64,000 nucleotides of DNA from Silurus meridionalis (taxonomy: Eukaryota; Chordata; Actinopteri; Siluriformes; Siluridae). The notes beneath the pieces are model-generated. The model ran no database searches. It was given only the letters and a program-made list of their open reading frames with translations, and was not told where the DNA came from. Positions 48,395 to 59,469 of the stretch are shown piece after piece. Numbering within the stretch: position 1 is the stretch's first letter; each line of letters starts with the position of its first letter. The stretch is taken from assembly GCF_014805685.1 (NCBI RefSeq), contig NC_060886.1:25716108-25780107 (forward strand). The letters run 5' to 3'. The translations under genes and the position numbers were made by a program.

Positions 48395-48648
48395 GTACAT
48401 TCTTCTCCAAAAGTATTGGAACAACAAGGCCAAATGTTGCCAATGTAAACATCCTGATGAACCTAAATGTGTAACACTCAGGAGTTTGAGTTTGGTAAAC
48501 AGAGACCTGACAGTTTCTTGTACAGAGTTATAAAATACTGAAAGTAAAGGAAAAGTATTTTACAGAATTTAACAATAAGGAGAAAATATCATGAATGTGA
48601 AAAAAAAATTAAGATTTTCCAAACATAATAATATAAAGATCTTAATAT

Positions 48649-48694
<46 letters not shown>

Positions 48695-48706
48695 CTTGTG
48701 TGTCAG

Positions 48707-51700
48707 ATGTCAAATCTCCTCTCCCAGGAAATCAAACCCAGACAAACCTGAGAGCAAAGAGAGCTGCATCAGACATGCCACCACCCAGTGCTGCTAAAAC
48801 GCCTCGATTTGATGCTGCACCTCACAAACACACAACACAATCCCTCATCACTAGTGCATTAGAAACACTGCAGGATTCTTGTGATGATGTTTTATCTCCA
48901 AACTGGATTGATGCACTACTTAAAGGAAACTGTGAACTTCCTTCTCTGACAGATGAAGAAAAATCTGTAATCTCCAGGTTTTGTGTAAACGAGGTCAGTG
49001 ATTATCTTCTGTTTTATTTAGTGTGCATTCAATTCTTTAGCTGTGGATTTGAGTTTTCTCATTTTTAATAGTCAATCCATAATTCACTGGTCCTGATGTT
49101 CTGAAATTAAACAGTACTTATTTTTTGTCATGTAAAATGTTTACTCCAGGTTTTGGTTTATGTAAAGTCTAGTAGTTTTCCTAAACCTAATCTACAGTCA
49201 AGTCTTAACTCCCTTATATTTGTTTTGAATACATGACTTGAATACGTTTGATTTAGTTGGATGTTGATTAAGCTTTTTCTTCCGTCTCATTTAGTTATTA
49301 ACGGAGACATTTCTGAAAGTGGTTTTGGACAAGATCAAGGCGGAGAAAGAGTCTATGGGAAATGAACTCCTGCAGTCTCTCTGTAGGGTTTATGTGGGAT
49401 TGTGTCAAAAGAGAGGAGACTCTCATAAAGCACATGCCCTCGCCTACAGATTTCTTAAAGAAGGTGAGATTATACTGACATTTTTATACATATCTACTAA
49501 AAATAATCTGGACAGTGATACAGAGAAGCCAGTTGTGTTCTGTTTTTGGTTTTGTATTTCTTCCTATACAGTGTATTTTAAATCTGTGGTATCATTTTGT
49601 TTCCTTTGCAGACTTTTCTGAAGTCCCAAAACTGATAATGGTCATGGTGACAGCATGGCCAAGTGTTTTCTCCCAAAACAGCCCTTTATGCAGAGCCATT
49701 CACATCGTGTGCAAAATGAAGGCATACGGAAAGATTTATTACGTGCTCAGCAAATATCTGCACTGGGATACGGTAAGTAGCTGATTCACATCACAACAGT
49801 CACCAGAATTGTCATTAAACATCGTTTTTCACCTGGATTTTTAATGTGTTTTACAGCATTCTTAATCTACTTTTGATGTCCAATGTCCATGTGATCTATG
49901 GAGCAAATTCATTATAAATTCATATTGAATTAAATCAATAAGTATTTAATTTCTTTCTTCAACATTCAAGCAAAAAGTGTTACAGGACATCACTATTTTA
50001 GTCTTTTTTTATTAGTGTGAGTAAACGCTGATAACCAGCAGCAAAGAAACTGCACTTAACTCCAGCGTTAATGACGCTGTTTATGATAAAAATGATCAGA
50101 TCAGTGCAATAAACATGCAAGTTAATAAATCTGTTTTATAATATACTAATAAAGGAAGTGATATAGAACCATGTGACACTGTGCTCAATACTGAATAAAG
50201 AAATTAACTTTGTGTCTTAAATTCCCTACTCATGTACTATTCTAGAGCATTATTTACCCCTGCTACTGTCTGATACATAAACCCTTTAGTAACGTGTGCT
50301 ATTTTGCATTTGTCTTTAAAAACTTGGGGTTATTTGGAGGTCATTTTCTAGGACTCCTCCTTACATAAGAGTAATAAATGGAGGTTATAAAAAGAGCAGA
50401 ATGCACAGTTACAGCTCTACCTCAGTATTTCAATCATCTGCAATTGTGATTGGTTGTGACCTTTCAGTTATGATCATATTATTGTAAACATTGTTTCATT
50501 GATCTGGTTTTAAAAGAAAAGATGTATTTTCTACCAGGAGCCTCCTGGAGACATCTACAGAACCATCACCCGCACACTGAAGGCTCTTCTGAAAGACAAA
50601 AGTCTGACATTCCAGAAGAGCAGTTGGTATGGTGATGATCTCTGTCCTGCTGCCTGGGACTACGTATTCAGCCTGGACCTTCTCTGTGCACAACTGGGCT
50701 GGATTTGGACCGTCTCCCATGTTATACGGTACTGAATGTAAAACTGCTTCTATGTGTTTAATTCCCATCTTTCTAGTTTTTTAAAACATTTAATAGATTG
50801 CAAACTGGCAAATGTGAGACTCATATGAGACAGTGTGTGTCCCAAATACTGCACATTTTCTATTCTTGTTGTATAAACTTACAATTGATGGTACAAGAAT
50901 GTTGGCTATTCTATTACTGCCACAAAAACACTAATATGTCAAATATTTCATTTATTAGAAAGGATGTTTGGCTCATCTTGAATACTTGGCTGAAACAAAC
51001 ACAAACAGAGGAAACAAAATTTAGAAACGTCTCTGTAGCAGCAATATTCAGGCTACTTGGTAAGTTTACTGTAAATCCTGTTTTAGAGCATTATCTCACA
51101 TTATTTCTATAATAGTATAAAACATACTTACAAAGAACATATTTATGTTTAATCACCACATTATCTGTGTAAAGCTGCTTTGAGACAATGTCCATTGTTA
51201 AAAGCGCTATACAAATAAAAATGAATTGAATTGAATTGAATTATTTCTGGATTCTTCTGTTTTTCACTTCTGTTTTTTGGCATCACAAACAGGGCAACTT
51301 GGCCAAAAAGCCCTTAGGGAGAACGTGGCAGCATCAGTCGAGGATCTGGCAAAACGCATAACTAAGTTCAGGAGACAAAATGGTATCACTAAAGGATCAA
51401 ATGAACAAATCCTTTACTAATCTTTATCTTTATTCTCGGATTTTTAGTTCTCTATTAACAGGAAAGTGCTTCAGCAAGTCCTCATTTTATGATGGATTTT
51501 GTGTGCAGATTTGCCGTGGGAGGTGCAGCTCGCTGTGGTTTATGCCACTCATGATCTGGCACCCAGCAACCCCAAAGTCGCTCTGAAGGCTTTGGAATCA
51601 TGGAAGCAAAACCTCACAAAGCCCGTTCCTCCAGCCGTCACCAAGTGCCTTGAGCAGATCAGCCAACTCTGTTCTCAAACAAGAAATTGTATCACATTAA

Positions 51701-51711
51701 ATAATGTTTAA
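48707..51711 (+). CDS. ice1-like: ICE1-like paralog 2: exons 5-11 intact, 5' end rearranged
   Basis: Exons 48707-48993, 49295-49463, 49612-49772, 50538-50728, 50959-51059, 51293-51382 and 51509-51711 keep splice sites and phases and are open (1202 nt, about 400 codons). Differences from paralog 1 include a 3-nt longer exon 9 and a C-terminus ending RNCITLNNV. Exons 3-4 are missing, exon 2 is inverted, and no valid exon 1 joins exon 5. Unless a new 5' exon is used, the protein cannot start normally. The intact 3' frame suggests that either the 5' damage is recent or an alternative start exists. Function as for paralog 1, if expressed. Confidence 0.7.
51109..51240 (+). mobile_element. Short LINE 3' tail inserted in intron 9 of paralog 2
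   Basis: 132 bp ending GCTTTGAGACAATGTCCATT, GCGCTATACAAATAAAAATG and (AATTG)n, flanked by TTATTTCT (51101-51108 and 51241-51248). Paralog 1 has the uninterrupted site at about 35525-35535. A severely 5'-truncated L2/CR1-like insertion. Confidence 0.85.
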
Positions 51712-51744
51712 TAGATAACTTTCTATAGCATTGTATATTTTTGT

Positions 51745-52540
51745 ACTTGAATTAATAAAATACATAATAGATCTGCACAGTGTTATTGATTGTCTCTTTA
51801 CAGTGGCAGGTGGTGCATTTCACACCCAATCCTATGCTTTCAGTTCCAATTAATGCAGTGCACGTTTCTCCATTTACATTAAAAATATAACTTAATAAAT
51901 ATTATGAAAAAGAGGCGAAATTAAAATCCTTTAAGACACTGCATCTTTTCTTTTGCTCAAATATAAAAATAGAAAAAAATTCCAGCGAAAAATACTTTTT
52001 TTTATCACTAAACATTTGTTTTACTGATGTAAGTAACATTCTTTATGAATTCTTTGCAGGAGGATCAAAAAGTTAAATTAAAATTGTACTTTTATGAAAA
52101 GTTACGAGCGATAACTAGCATTGTGAACATTAAGCATCACTCGAACAACACGCAAACAACTCGCGCTCAACCACTCAACTTTCCTTTCCACTGCATGAAA
52201 CAATAGGAGCTCAGGTCAGGTTCCTGCATATTTGTCCTCATTCGGCGTGTTTTCCTTGTACAGGCAGCATTTGCATGAACATACTGTTTACTATAGTTGT
52301 ATACTATATGTTTACTATACAGTAGAATTACTTTAATACATTTACAAAAAATATGTTGTCTTTGTATACATTTGTATAAAGCATCCATATTCATCTATGC
52401 CCATATAATAAGAGTATTAAAAATAAAAGTATTAATTTAAGATACATTTGGAACAGAGAGGCCAACAGCAACACTGAAGAAACTACAGGAATTTCTGTCA
52501 GGTGCTGTTCACACCTACATGTGACTACAATCTACTATAT
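51745..52540. other. 3' flank of ICE1-like paralog 2
   Basis: The first 90 bp match the paralog 1 flank. The remainder is AT-rich with no gene. 51850-51990 resembles the repeat at 36460-36560 and 62520-62660. Confidence 0.6.
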
Positions 52541-52544
52541 TCTA

Positions 52545-52700
52545 TATTCCAACCACCCGCATGTCTTCTCTAACCACCTCCACTAACCTTCTCCTTAAAC
52601 CCCTTAACCTTCCTTTTTTCCTCCTGTCTGGCAGCTGCATCCTTTACATTTTTCTACTTATATACCCCTCACAGGTCGAGTGATAGCATCACACCATGGG
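52545..52700 (-). mobile_element. RTE-type LINE 3' fragment
   Basis: GCATGTCTTCTCTAACCACC through CTGGCAGCTGCATCCTTTAC is the diverged reverse complement of the RTE C-terminal region (the GRPRRRFMDVVREDM part of the copy at 3971). Short and dead; perhaps a related RTE (Rex3-like) family. Confidence 0.45.
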
Positions 52701-52963
52701 CCGTCTTGTAGATGATTGGCATTGATATTCTAGCAATTGTAGTAAACAAAACATTGGCTGATTATCATGTGGTAAAATGTTCACTCATTTTGCTCGTAGT
52801 GCAATTTTCTATCAAATATGAAAATCAATCTGCCCAAAACTTTAAGAAATGTGGAAGGTTGGTTTTATTTTCCCTTTTCCTTTCTTTTTCTTCCATTTGT
52901 CTTATTATTTCCGTCTTCTCCTTCTTTTTCCCTCTTCCCACCAATTAAAAGACTAGTGTTCTT

Positions 52964-53200
52964 CAGCTTTTGGTGCAATCAGTCAGGGCTTTCGGCTGTT
53001 AACCAAAAGGTTGGTGGTTCGAGCCCACCCAGGGATGTAATAGTGGCTTTTGTTAGACAGTAGTGCTGTGGTGCTGCACACCAACCTGAGCTGAGAGTGA
53101 GTGACTGTTACAGGCAGGGTGGTGCGTCCTAAAAAATGCTTCCAGGATTGTTTTTTAAGCAGCACAGTGTGAAAGGTGCTTGCAAAATCTTTTTCAGTCT
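52964..53200 (+). repeat. tRNA-Asn(GUU)-derived SINE
   Basis: The head (about 52964-53037) matches tRNA-Asn across TTCGGCTGTTAACCAAAAGG (anticodon GTT at 52998-53000) and TTGGTGGTTCGAGCCCACCC. The 5' acceptor strand no longer pairs, so it is not a working tRNA. The body (AGTGGCTTTTGTTAGACAG..., CTTGCAAAATC) is shared with 39440-39690. Confidence 0.85.
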
Positions 53201-53204
53201 TTTT

Positions 53205-54252
53205 TCAGTTTCCGGTACCTGGGTGTTCACATCACACAGGACCTGTCTTGGTCCTGTCACATCAACACCCTGGTGAAGAAGGTCCGGCAGCGTCTGTACC
53301 ATCTGAGACGCTTAAGGGACTTTAAACTTCCCTCTCAGGTGCTTAAGACTCTTTACACTTGCACCATTGAGAGTGTTCTGACGGGTAGCATCACTTCCTG
53401 GTTTGGGAACAGCACCATGCAGGACAGACGAGCCCTCCAGAGGGTGGTTCAGCTGAACGTACCATCCACACCGAGCTCCCTGACCTGCAGGACATCTACG
53501 GCACGCAGTGCAGGACCAGAGCCAGGACAATTGTGAAGGACCTCAGCCATCCCAACAATGGACTCTTTTCTCTGTTGCGTTCGGGGAAACGCTTCCGCTC
53601 CCTGAAAGCGAACACAGAGATAATGAGGGGGAGCTTCTTCCCGCAGGCCATTCGGTGTTTAAACCAGGAAACACCCAGGATCTAACTGGCCCACTCTCTC
53701 CATCATCACCCTTTTTTCCCCCTGCACAATCACACTTTTCGTGCTACGGCACATTATACACTGGACTTGCACAGCACAGTGCTCTTTACTTTTCATATTT
53801 TCTTTTTCATATTTATTTCATATTTTTTTATATTCTTATTTTTATACCACACCATTCCGCACAAGGACACTTTACACCACACCTTACTGCACACGGACAC
53901 TTATGGACAATCAAAAACCACGCCTAACTTGTTTACTGTTTACTGTTGTTTACTGGTTAACTGCACACTGCCATAAACATTTTCTGTGTACATTTTCTGG
54001 GTATGTGTATATATATATGTATATATGTATATGTATGTATATATACATATATATTTATATATCTTTATTTATCTGCCTTCTTTTTCTTACTATATTTTTC
54101 TTTAATTTTTGTTATTATATTAATATTTTTATTCCCCTTTTTCCCCTATTTTATTCCCTCATGCCGGACCGTCGTTAAAAGCATTTCACTGCATGTCGTA
54201 CCCTGTATGTATGTGTATGTGACAAATAAAATTTGATTTGATTTGATTTGAT
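53205..54252 (+). mobile_element. LINE reverse transcriptase C-terminus and 3' UTR
   Basis: The frame 53180-53536 includes FRYLGVHITQDLSWSCHINT, KVRQRLYHLRRLRDFKLPSQ, TCTIESVLTGSITSWFGNS, the typical end of a fish LINE RT. A shift follows (SPRSTLFSLL/FRSLKANTEIMRGSFFPQA in other frames), then a pyrimidine-rich 3' UTR ending GACAAATAAAATTTGATTTG with a (TTTGA)n tail. A different family from the ACTTG-tailed LINEs. 5'-truncated. Confidence 0.75.
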
Positions 54253-55535
54253 ATCCTGATGCTGTGGACACATTTAGACCATTGTAATAATTTGGTTTAA
54301 CTTTAGAACTTTGTTGTGTTTGCTTATTTTACATTTTGCTGTTTTAACAGTAATACGATTATTTGTGGTTCTTGTAGTGTATTTATTCCTTGATCTTACT
54401 ATAAGGTTTCTATAAAAGTAGCTGTATGTGTGCTTGTAACTGCAGTGGTACCTCGACATACCAGTTTAATTCGTTCCGTAAGCTTGCTCGTATGTCAAAT
54501 TGCTCGTATTTCAAAGCAATTTTTCCCATTGAAATTAATTGAAATGCCATTAATCCGTTCCAGCCCCCAAAATGCGACTCCAGATGTTTTTGTTACGTGT
54601 TTTTGAATAAAAAACTCATTAGTTTATACTTGTGGAATGATGAGATGGACAACATTAGCCTATGCATAACCACTTTACTTGTTTTTATGAAAATAGATTC
54701 GCAGGGTTACAGTATAATATAACTCCCAGGTGGATAAACTTGGATTAACAGACCGCACTGCAGAACACAAATCATATAAATCGCACACAGGAAAAACATC
54801 CAGCTTGCACTACACTACCCATAATGCATTTTACTCTGGACTTTAATACCCAGAGATAGTAGCCTTAAAGGAACAGCTCTCATTTTCCCTCGAATGCAAC
54901 ACTATCTTAATTTTCGTCACAATCTTTGCTTTCTGGCTATGATTCTCCATCTAGCAGCGATGTCTCGAGCTCGTATCTCAAGTTTTTGCTCGCATATCAA
55001 AGCAAAAAATCGACAGAGTGACCGCTCGTATCTCAAAAAACTCGTATGTTAGGACACTCGTATGTCGAGGTACCACTGTATTTGGTTTGTTGTACAACAG
55101 CTATTATCATTGTGAATTGCAAATTGTTTTACCAGTCAGATGGTGTGCAGCATCCTGGAGATGTTGTCTGATTGGACTCCCGCTAAAATCCTGCTGGGGT
55201 GGAGGCCATCAGGGCTATAAAACCTAGGACACTGCCAGAAATAAGGGTAGTTTGTGTTCTCGACATTATGACTGTAACTATTCATTTAAAGCAAAAAGTC
55301 TACTGAAGCGCTCAAATCCTTGCTATTATATGGGAAGTGGTCCTGACACTATGATCCTCATCATCCGTGATGTGCTGTCTCAACCAGAATCCTGAAGTCC
55401 CTCTTCAGGATCTCCATTTGCCTCAGCCTGATGTCATTCGTTTCAGCATGGAAGACGACAGCTCAGAAGATCCCTTTAAATATCACGGTACCTGCGCAGC
55501 AATATAGAGAACACGAGCACCAGGAAAACAGCAAA
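54253..55535 (-). pseudogene. LINE ORF1 remnant split by a Tigger-like MITE
   Basis: Homologous to 42720-43080 and 43945-44085. On the minus strand 55130-55230 reads RPRFYSPDGLHPSRILA-like with DGLHP, the SGNH-hydrolase catalytic Asp-His region of CR1/L2-type ORF1. The MITE at 54443-55078 interrupts it. Not functional. Confidence 0.5.
54443..55078. mobile_element. Tigger/pogo-like MITE
   Basis: Ends CAGTGGTACCTCGACATACC and its inverse with GTATGTCGAGGTACCACTG. Inner repeats of CTCGTATGTCAAATTGCTCG type lie near both ends. TA at the right flank, TG at the left (a mutated TA). The homologous site near 42795 has only TCTACTTGG, so the empty site is preserved. Confidence 0.85.
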
Positions 55536-56035
55536 TGTTTGTACTCAGTGTAACAGTCCACTGTTTTTGTAACTGTACATACTGTAACTGTATCTACTGC
55601 TCAAGTAACTGTATATAATGAATTTTACAATGTTTCTATTTTTGTTATAGTCTTCTGCTCATGTAATTGTACCTGCTCAGTGTTAGTCTGCTGCTCATGG
55701 AACTGTACATACTTAGTGAAATAATCTACTGCTAATGCAAGTGTACATACTCAGTGTTACAATCTACTGTCTATGTTACTGTACATACTTAGTGATACAG
55801 TCTACTGCTCATGGAAACGTACATATTCAATTTTACAATCCACTGCTAATGTAACTGTTTATAATCAGTGTTACAGTCTATTGCTCATGTAATTGTTCAT
55901 ACTCAGTGTTACAGTCTATTGCTCAAGGAACTGTACATATTCAGTGTTATAATCTACTGCGCATATAACTGTACATATCAGTGTTACAGTCCACTGCTCA
56001 TGTAACTGTACATACTCAGTGTTATAGTCTTATAT
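55535..56035. repeat. Diverged, unexpanded minisatellite beside paralog 3
   Basis: About a dozen irregular units built on ACTGTACATACTCAGTGTTA and CAGTCTACTGCTCATGTA. This is the same ancestral repeat as 44105-46500 but never homogenised or amplified. Confidence 0.85.
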
Positions 56036-56055
56036 GTTATTGTCACTTTATTCAT

Positions 56056-56504
56056 CCCAGAGGGAATTTCACTGTGAATTCATGATGAGTTGTACATAAT
56101 AATCTGTAACTGTACATACTACTCTATACCCTGTACATAGTGTTATACTCTTAATAAAAGCTGCCATCACTGTGTACTATTTGTTCTACAGGGTGGACTA
56201 TCCTCCTCCACATAGAGCACAAGTGACACAGTGAGTTTTGGCGTCTCTGTGACGTCACCGTATTGTTAAAAACCCAGAACGCGGAGCAGCAGCCCACAGA
56301 CTACCTTCTATTAAGTGTCAAACTTCTCCACCACGCAACTAACCGCGATCAATTTCATCTTCTAAAGTGTCAACAAACCAGCGGTATTTACCTCAAAACA
56401 CGTTTTGGATCTATTCCTACAATTATACACGTTCACGAATCTGATCTTCAGTTTAATTGATTTCATTAATGTTCGAGGATTCATCGTTAGTCACGCGCTA
56501 GTCA
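56056..56504. promoter_or_regulatory. Duplicated promoter-like block with CRE palindrome (copy B)
   Basis: Partner of 46583-47028, with TGACGTCA at 56250-56257 and the same 65-codon frame at 56263-56460 (one residue different). The higher similarity than its flanks is notable. Confidence 0.5.
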
Positions 56505-56614
56505 CGTGCTCACCCAGAACATCCGGGAAGCTCTATCTAGCATGAAAGTAGTTCTTCAGTAAACTACCTAAATCTTAACGTCACATAAACATGATCATTA
56601 ATAATTAAAATTAC

Positions 56615-56690
56615 CTTTAGTGGCTGTAAGTAAAAGCATCAGTCTAGTGAGTAAAAGAGCATAAAGACCGAACCGGCAAAATCCTGACAT
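56615..56690 (-). CDS. Leader (signal-peptide) exon of an unidentified minus-strand gene, copy B
   Basis: MSGFCRFGLYALLLTRLMLL then LTATK, with donor AAAG/GTAATT, 76 nt as in copy A. An Arg in the hydrophobic core (LLLTRLM) weakens the signal peptide. No second exon seen to the left. The GC-box block 56716-56770 is immediately upstream. Confidence 0.45.
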
Positions 56691-56836
56691 CACACAGGAG
56701 CTAAACTGCGTGCGCCACGCCCCCAAAGCCACGCCCCCTTTGTCATGGAACCGTGTAGACAAATAATCTGTCACCTGTAAAATGTCAATTTGAGCATAAT
56801 CTGAAAAAAAAGGAGAAAACACATATTGGTATTTGA

Positions 56837-56841
<5 letters not shown>

Positions 56842-56895
<54 letters not shown>
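56842..56895. repeat. (AT)n microsatellite
   Basis: About 27 AT units between the promoter block and the tandem block of paralog 3. Confidence 0.95.
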
Positions 56896-56897
<2 letters not shown>

Positions 56898-57085
56898 CTT
56901 TTGTCTCTTTCTCCAGTTGCAGCAAATTCCCTAAAAGGAAAAACAGGAAAAGACCTACAGAAATGCAAAAGTCAAGCATGAGCCAGCCAGCGCTTCAGGA
57001 AATTTCTTTTGATTGCCTGGAGACACTTGATTTTTATACTAACAACGAACACAAAGAATTGTATGATGGATGCTCTTTTACATAA

Positions 57086-57089
<4 letters not shown>

Positions 57090-57156
<67 letters not shown>

Positions 57157-57633
57157 CTTGAATCATGAATCTTGTAATTAAATGAATCATGAATCATTAA
57201 TCATGAATAACATAAAAAGTACCACACCACAAGTTTAAATAGACGGGGAATAATTTTTTTCCTGCTGGTTGCAAAATGTACAAACAAGGCTTTGGAAATT
57301 CAAATAGAAAAGGAATTGTAATTCTACTGGCGTTTTGGGCAACATTTACAGAAAGTATGCAAAAGTGGTAATTAATATTGCTTTTTAAATGTGACACAGC
57401 CATATCGTGTAAGACACGTGAAATACAGTTGCAAATAGACTTTGCTTTTCCTTTTCTAATATGGCATTCACTGTGTTCACTTGCGAAAAAGCAAACTGAA
57501 ATGCAAGATTTGAAATTGTGTTTAGATTATGTCACAGTTTATGCATCTACATATCGAAAACGCAATTGCAAATACAATTTACAGTTCCTTTTCAGTATTG
57601 TCTGGTATAAACCTCCATAATACATATTTAAAT

Positions 57634-57683
<50 letters not shown>

Positions 57684-58159
57684 CTTGAATCATGAATCTT
57701 GTAATTAAATGAATCATGAATCATTAATCATGAATAACATAAAAAGTACCACACCACAAGTTTAAATAGACGGGAATAATTTTTTTCCTGCTGGTTGCAA
57801 AATGTACAAACAAGGCTTTGGAAATTCAAATAGAAAAGGAATTGTAATTCTACTGGCGTTTTGGGCAACATTTACAGAAAGTATGCAAAAGTGGTAATTA
57901 ATATTGCTTTTTAAATGTGACACAGCCATATCGTGTAAGACACGTGAAATACAGTTGCAAATAGACTTTGCTTTTCCTTTTCTAATATGGCATTCACTGT
58001 GTTCACTTGCGAAAAAGCAAACTGAAATGCAAGATTTGAAATTGTGTTTAGATTATGTCACAGTTTATGCATCTACATATCGAAAACGCAATTGCAAATA
58101 CAATTTACAGTTCCTTTTCAGTATTGTCTGGTATAAACCTCCATAATACATATTTAAAT

Positions 58160-58222
<63 letters not shown>
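57090..58222. repeat. Recent 526-bp tandem duplication bounded by (AT)n runs
   Basis: Unit 1 (from TAATATCTTG at 57151) and unit 2 (from 57678) are essentially identical apart from a G-run length. (AT)n runs lie before, between and after (57090-57152, 57640-57679, 58164-58222). The shared 80-codon frame (57378-57620 and 57904-58146) is identical in both but has no recognisable family, and the diverged single copy at 47.7-48.2 kb lacks it. Best explained by unequal exchange between AT runs. Confidence 0.9.
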
Positions 58223-58226
<4 letters not shown>

Positions 58227-58592
58227 GTTAATGTTTTATCTAAATGTTCCTTTTTCCTTTCTACAGAAATGCCAGTGTTGAAAACCAGCTTCTGGAACTT
58301 AAAGGTGTGTTTAGTTTTGATGGTTCTGCCTTCAGTGTGTAAGACAGTACAAGCACATTACTGCATAATACAGTTCTATTAAATAAACATATAATGTGAT
58401 TAGTGGGATCTGAGCACTATTCCATTTTATTATTTTACAGAAACAGACAACAGACAAAATATGGAAATCCCAGTCCTGGAGAGCAAAGTCAGTAGCCCCA
58501 AGAAATGTATGCGCTTAATTGAGGTACATTCTACTTATTTCACATGCAGACATCATTTAACTGTCAGTGACAATTTTGACTTAATGAAACTA

Positions 58593-59251
58593 CAGTGGAA
58601 CCCGGTTATGTCGATGTCCTAGGGGGTCGCCAAAAAGCATCGAGGTAACCGATGATCGAGATAAACGAAAATCAAAATCAATATATTAACATGCTTGAAA
58701 TTTCTTTATGTACATGATGTGCGTTAATAAATGAGAATGTACATGCACGTGTTTTTGGAGGGTTTTTTACACAACAGCCGCGATTTGTTTGATAAAGGCA
58801 TGCTATAAAAATGTACATACGTTTGTTAACAACAAAAGGCATTAGTGCACCTACTAACAGCAGAGATTTACCAGTATACAATACAAACCACCGTCCATTC
58901 TCCATACAAACCTTTATTATATTCTCCAACATTATAAACACACAGATCGCTCAAAAAAAAACAGCGGCTGCACAGTGCCGTCTCACATTTAGTCCACATG
59001 TGGAAAAAAAAAAAAAAAGCATAACTAAGTGTCTGAAAACTTATGACCATCAGGCTGAAGTAATACGCACAAACACACAAAGCAAAGTGTCCGAAAAAAC
59101 TTACGTCCGCAATGCCGAGGGGGAGATAAGCCGAGCGAGAGAGAGAGAGAGTTTGTGAATGAAAAAATAGGGAAATTTAAAAATACTGCGACCGGCGGCA
59201 CGGCGCAAAGCCGAAAAAAAACCCTGCAAGATCCAAAACCGGGTTCCACTG
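58593..59251. mobile_element. Tigger/pogo-like MITE in intron 3 of paralog 3
   Basis: Ends CAGTGGAACCCGGTTATGTC and the inverse (AACCGGGTTCCACTG), with TA on both sides (58591-58592, 59252-59253). 659 bp, no transposase. A different subfamily from those at 24.2 and 54.4 kb. Confidence 0.8.
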
Positions 59252-59396
59252 TAAATGCACTTGCGTTGGATTTGTCAGTTGATCTTTTCGTTTATAAACA
59301 TCGTTTATAAACCTCAACAGGAACAACTCTTTGAATGGGAGCGTGAGATAAACAAAGGTAATACTGAAATCCCTCTGAATTTCTGTATATTTTAAT

Positions 59397-59397
<1 letters not shown>

Positions 59398-59446
<49 letters not shown>
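59398..59446. repeat. (TG)n run after exon 4 of paralog 3
   Basis: The same intron-4 microsatellite that forms the exon 5 acceptor tract in paralogs 1 and 2. Here the RTE and other repeats separate it from exon 5 by over 3 kb. Confidence 0.9.
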
Positions 59447-59447
<1 letters not shown>

Positions 59448-59469
59448 TTTTTATATTAAATTTCAAAAT

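Noticed and set aside
48101..48452. Frames rich in Tyr-Ile and Cys-Val at many places (for example 19770-20114, 29485-29700, 39296-39574, 48240-48452, 57539-57724)
   Set aside because: They are translations of (AT)n and (AC)n microsatellites.
52964..53037. A functional tRNA-Asn gene
   Set aside because: The acceptor stem does not pair, the A-box half is worn, and the body continues as a SINE shared with another copy.
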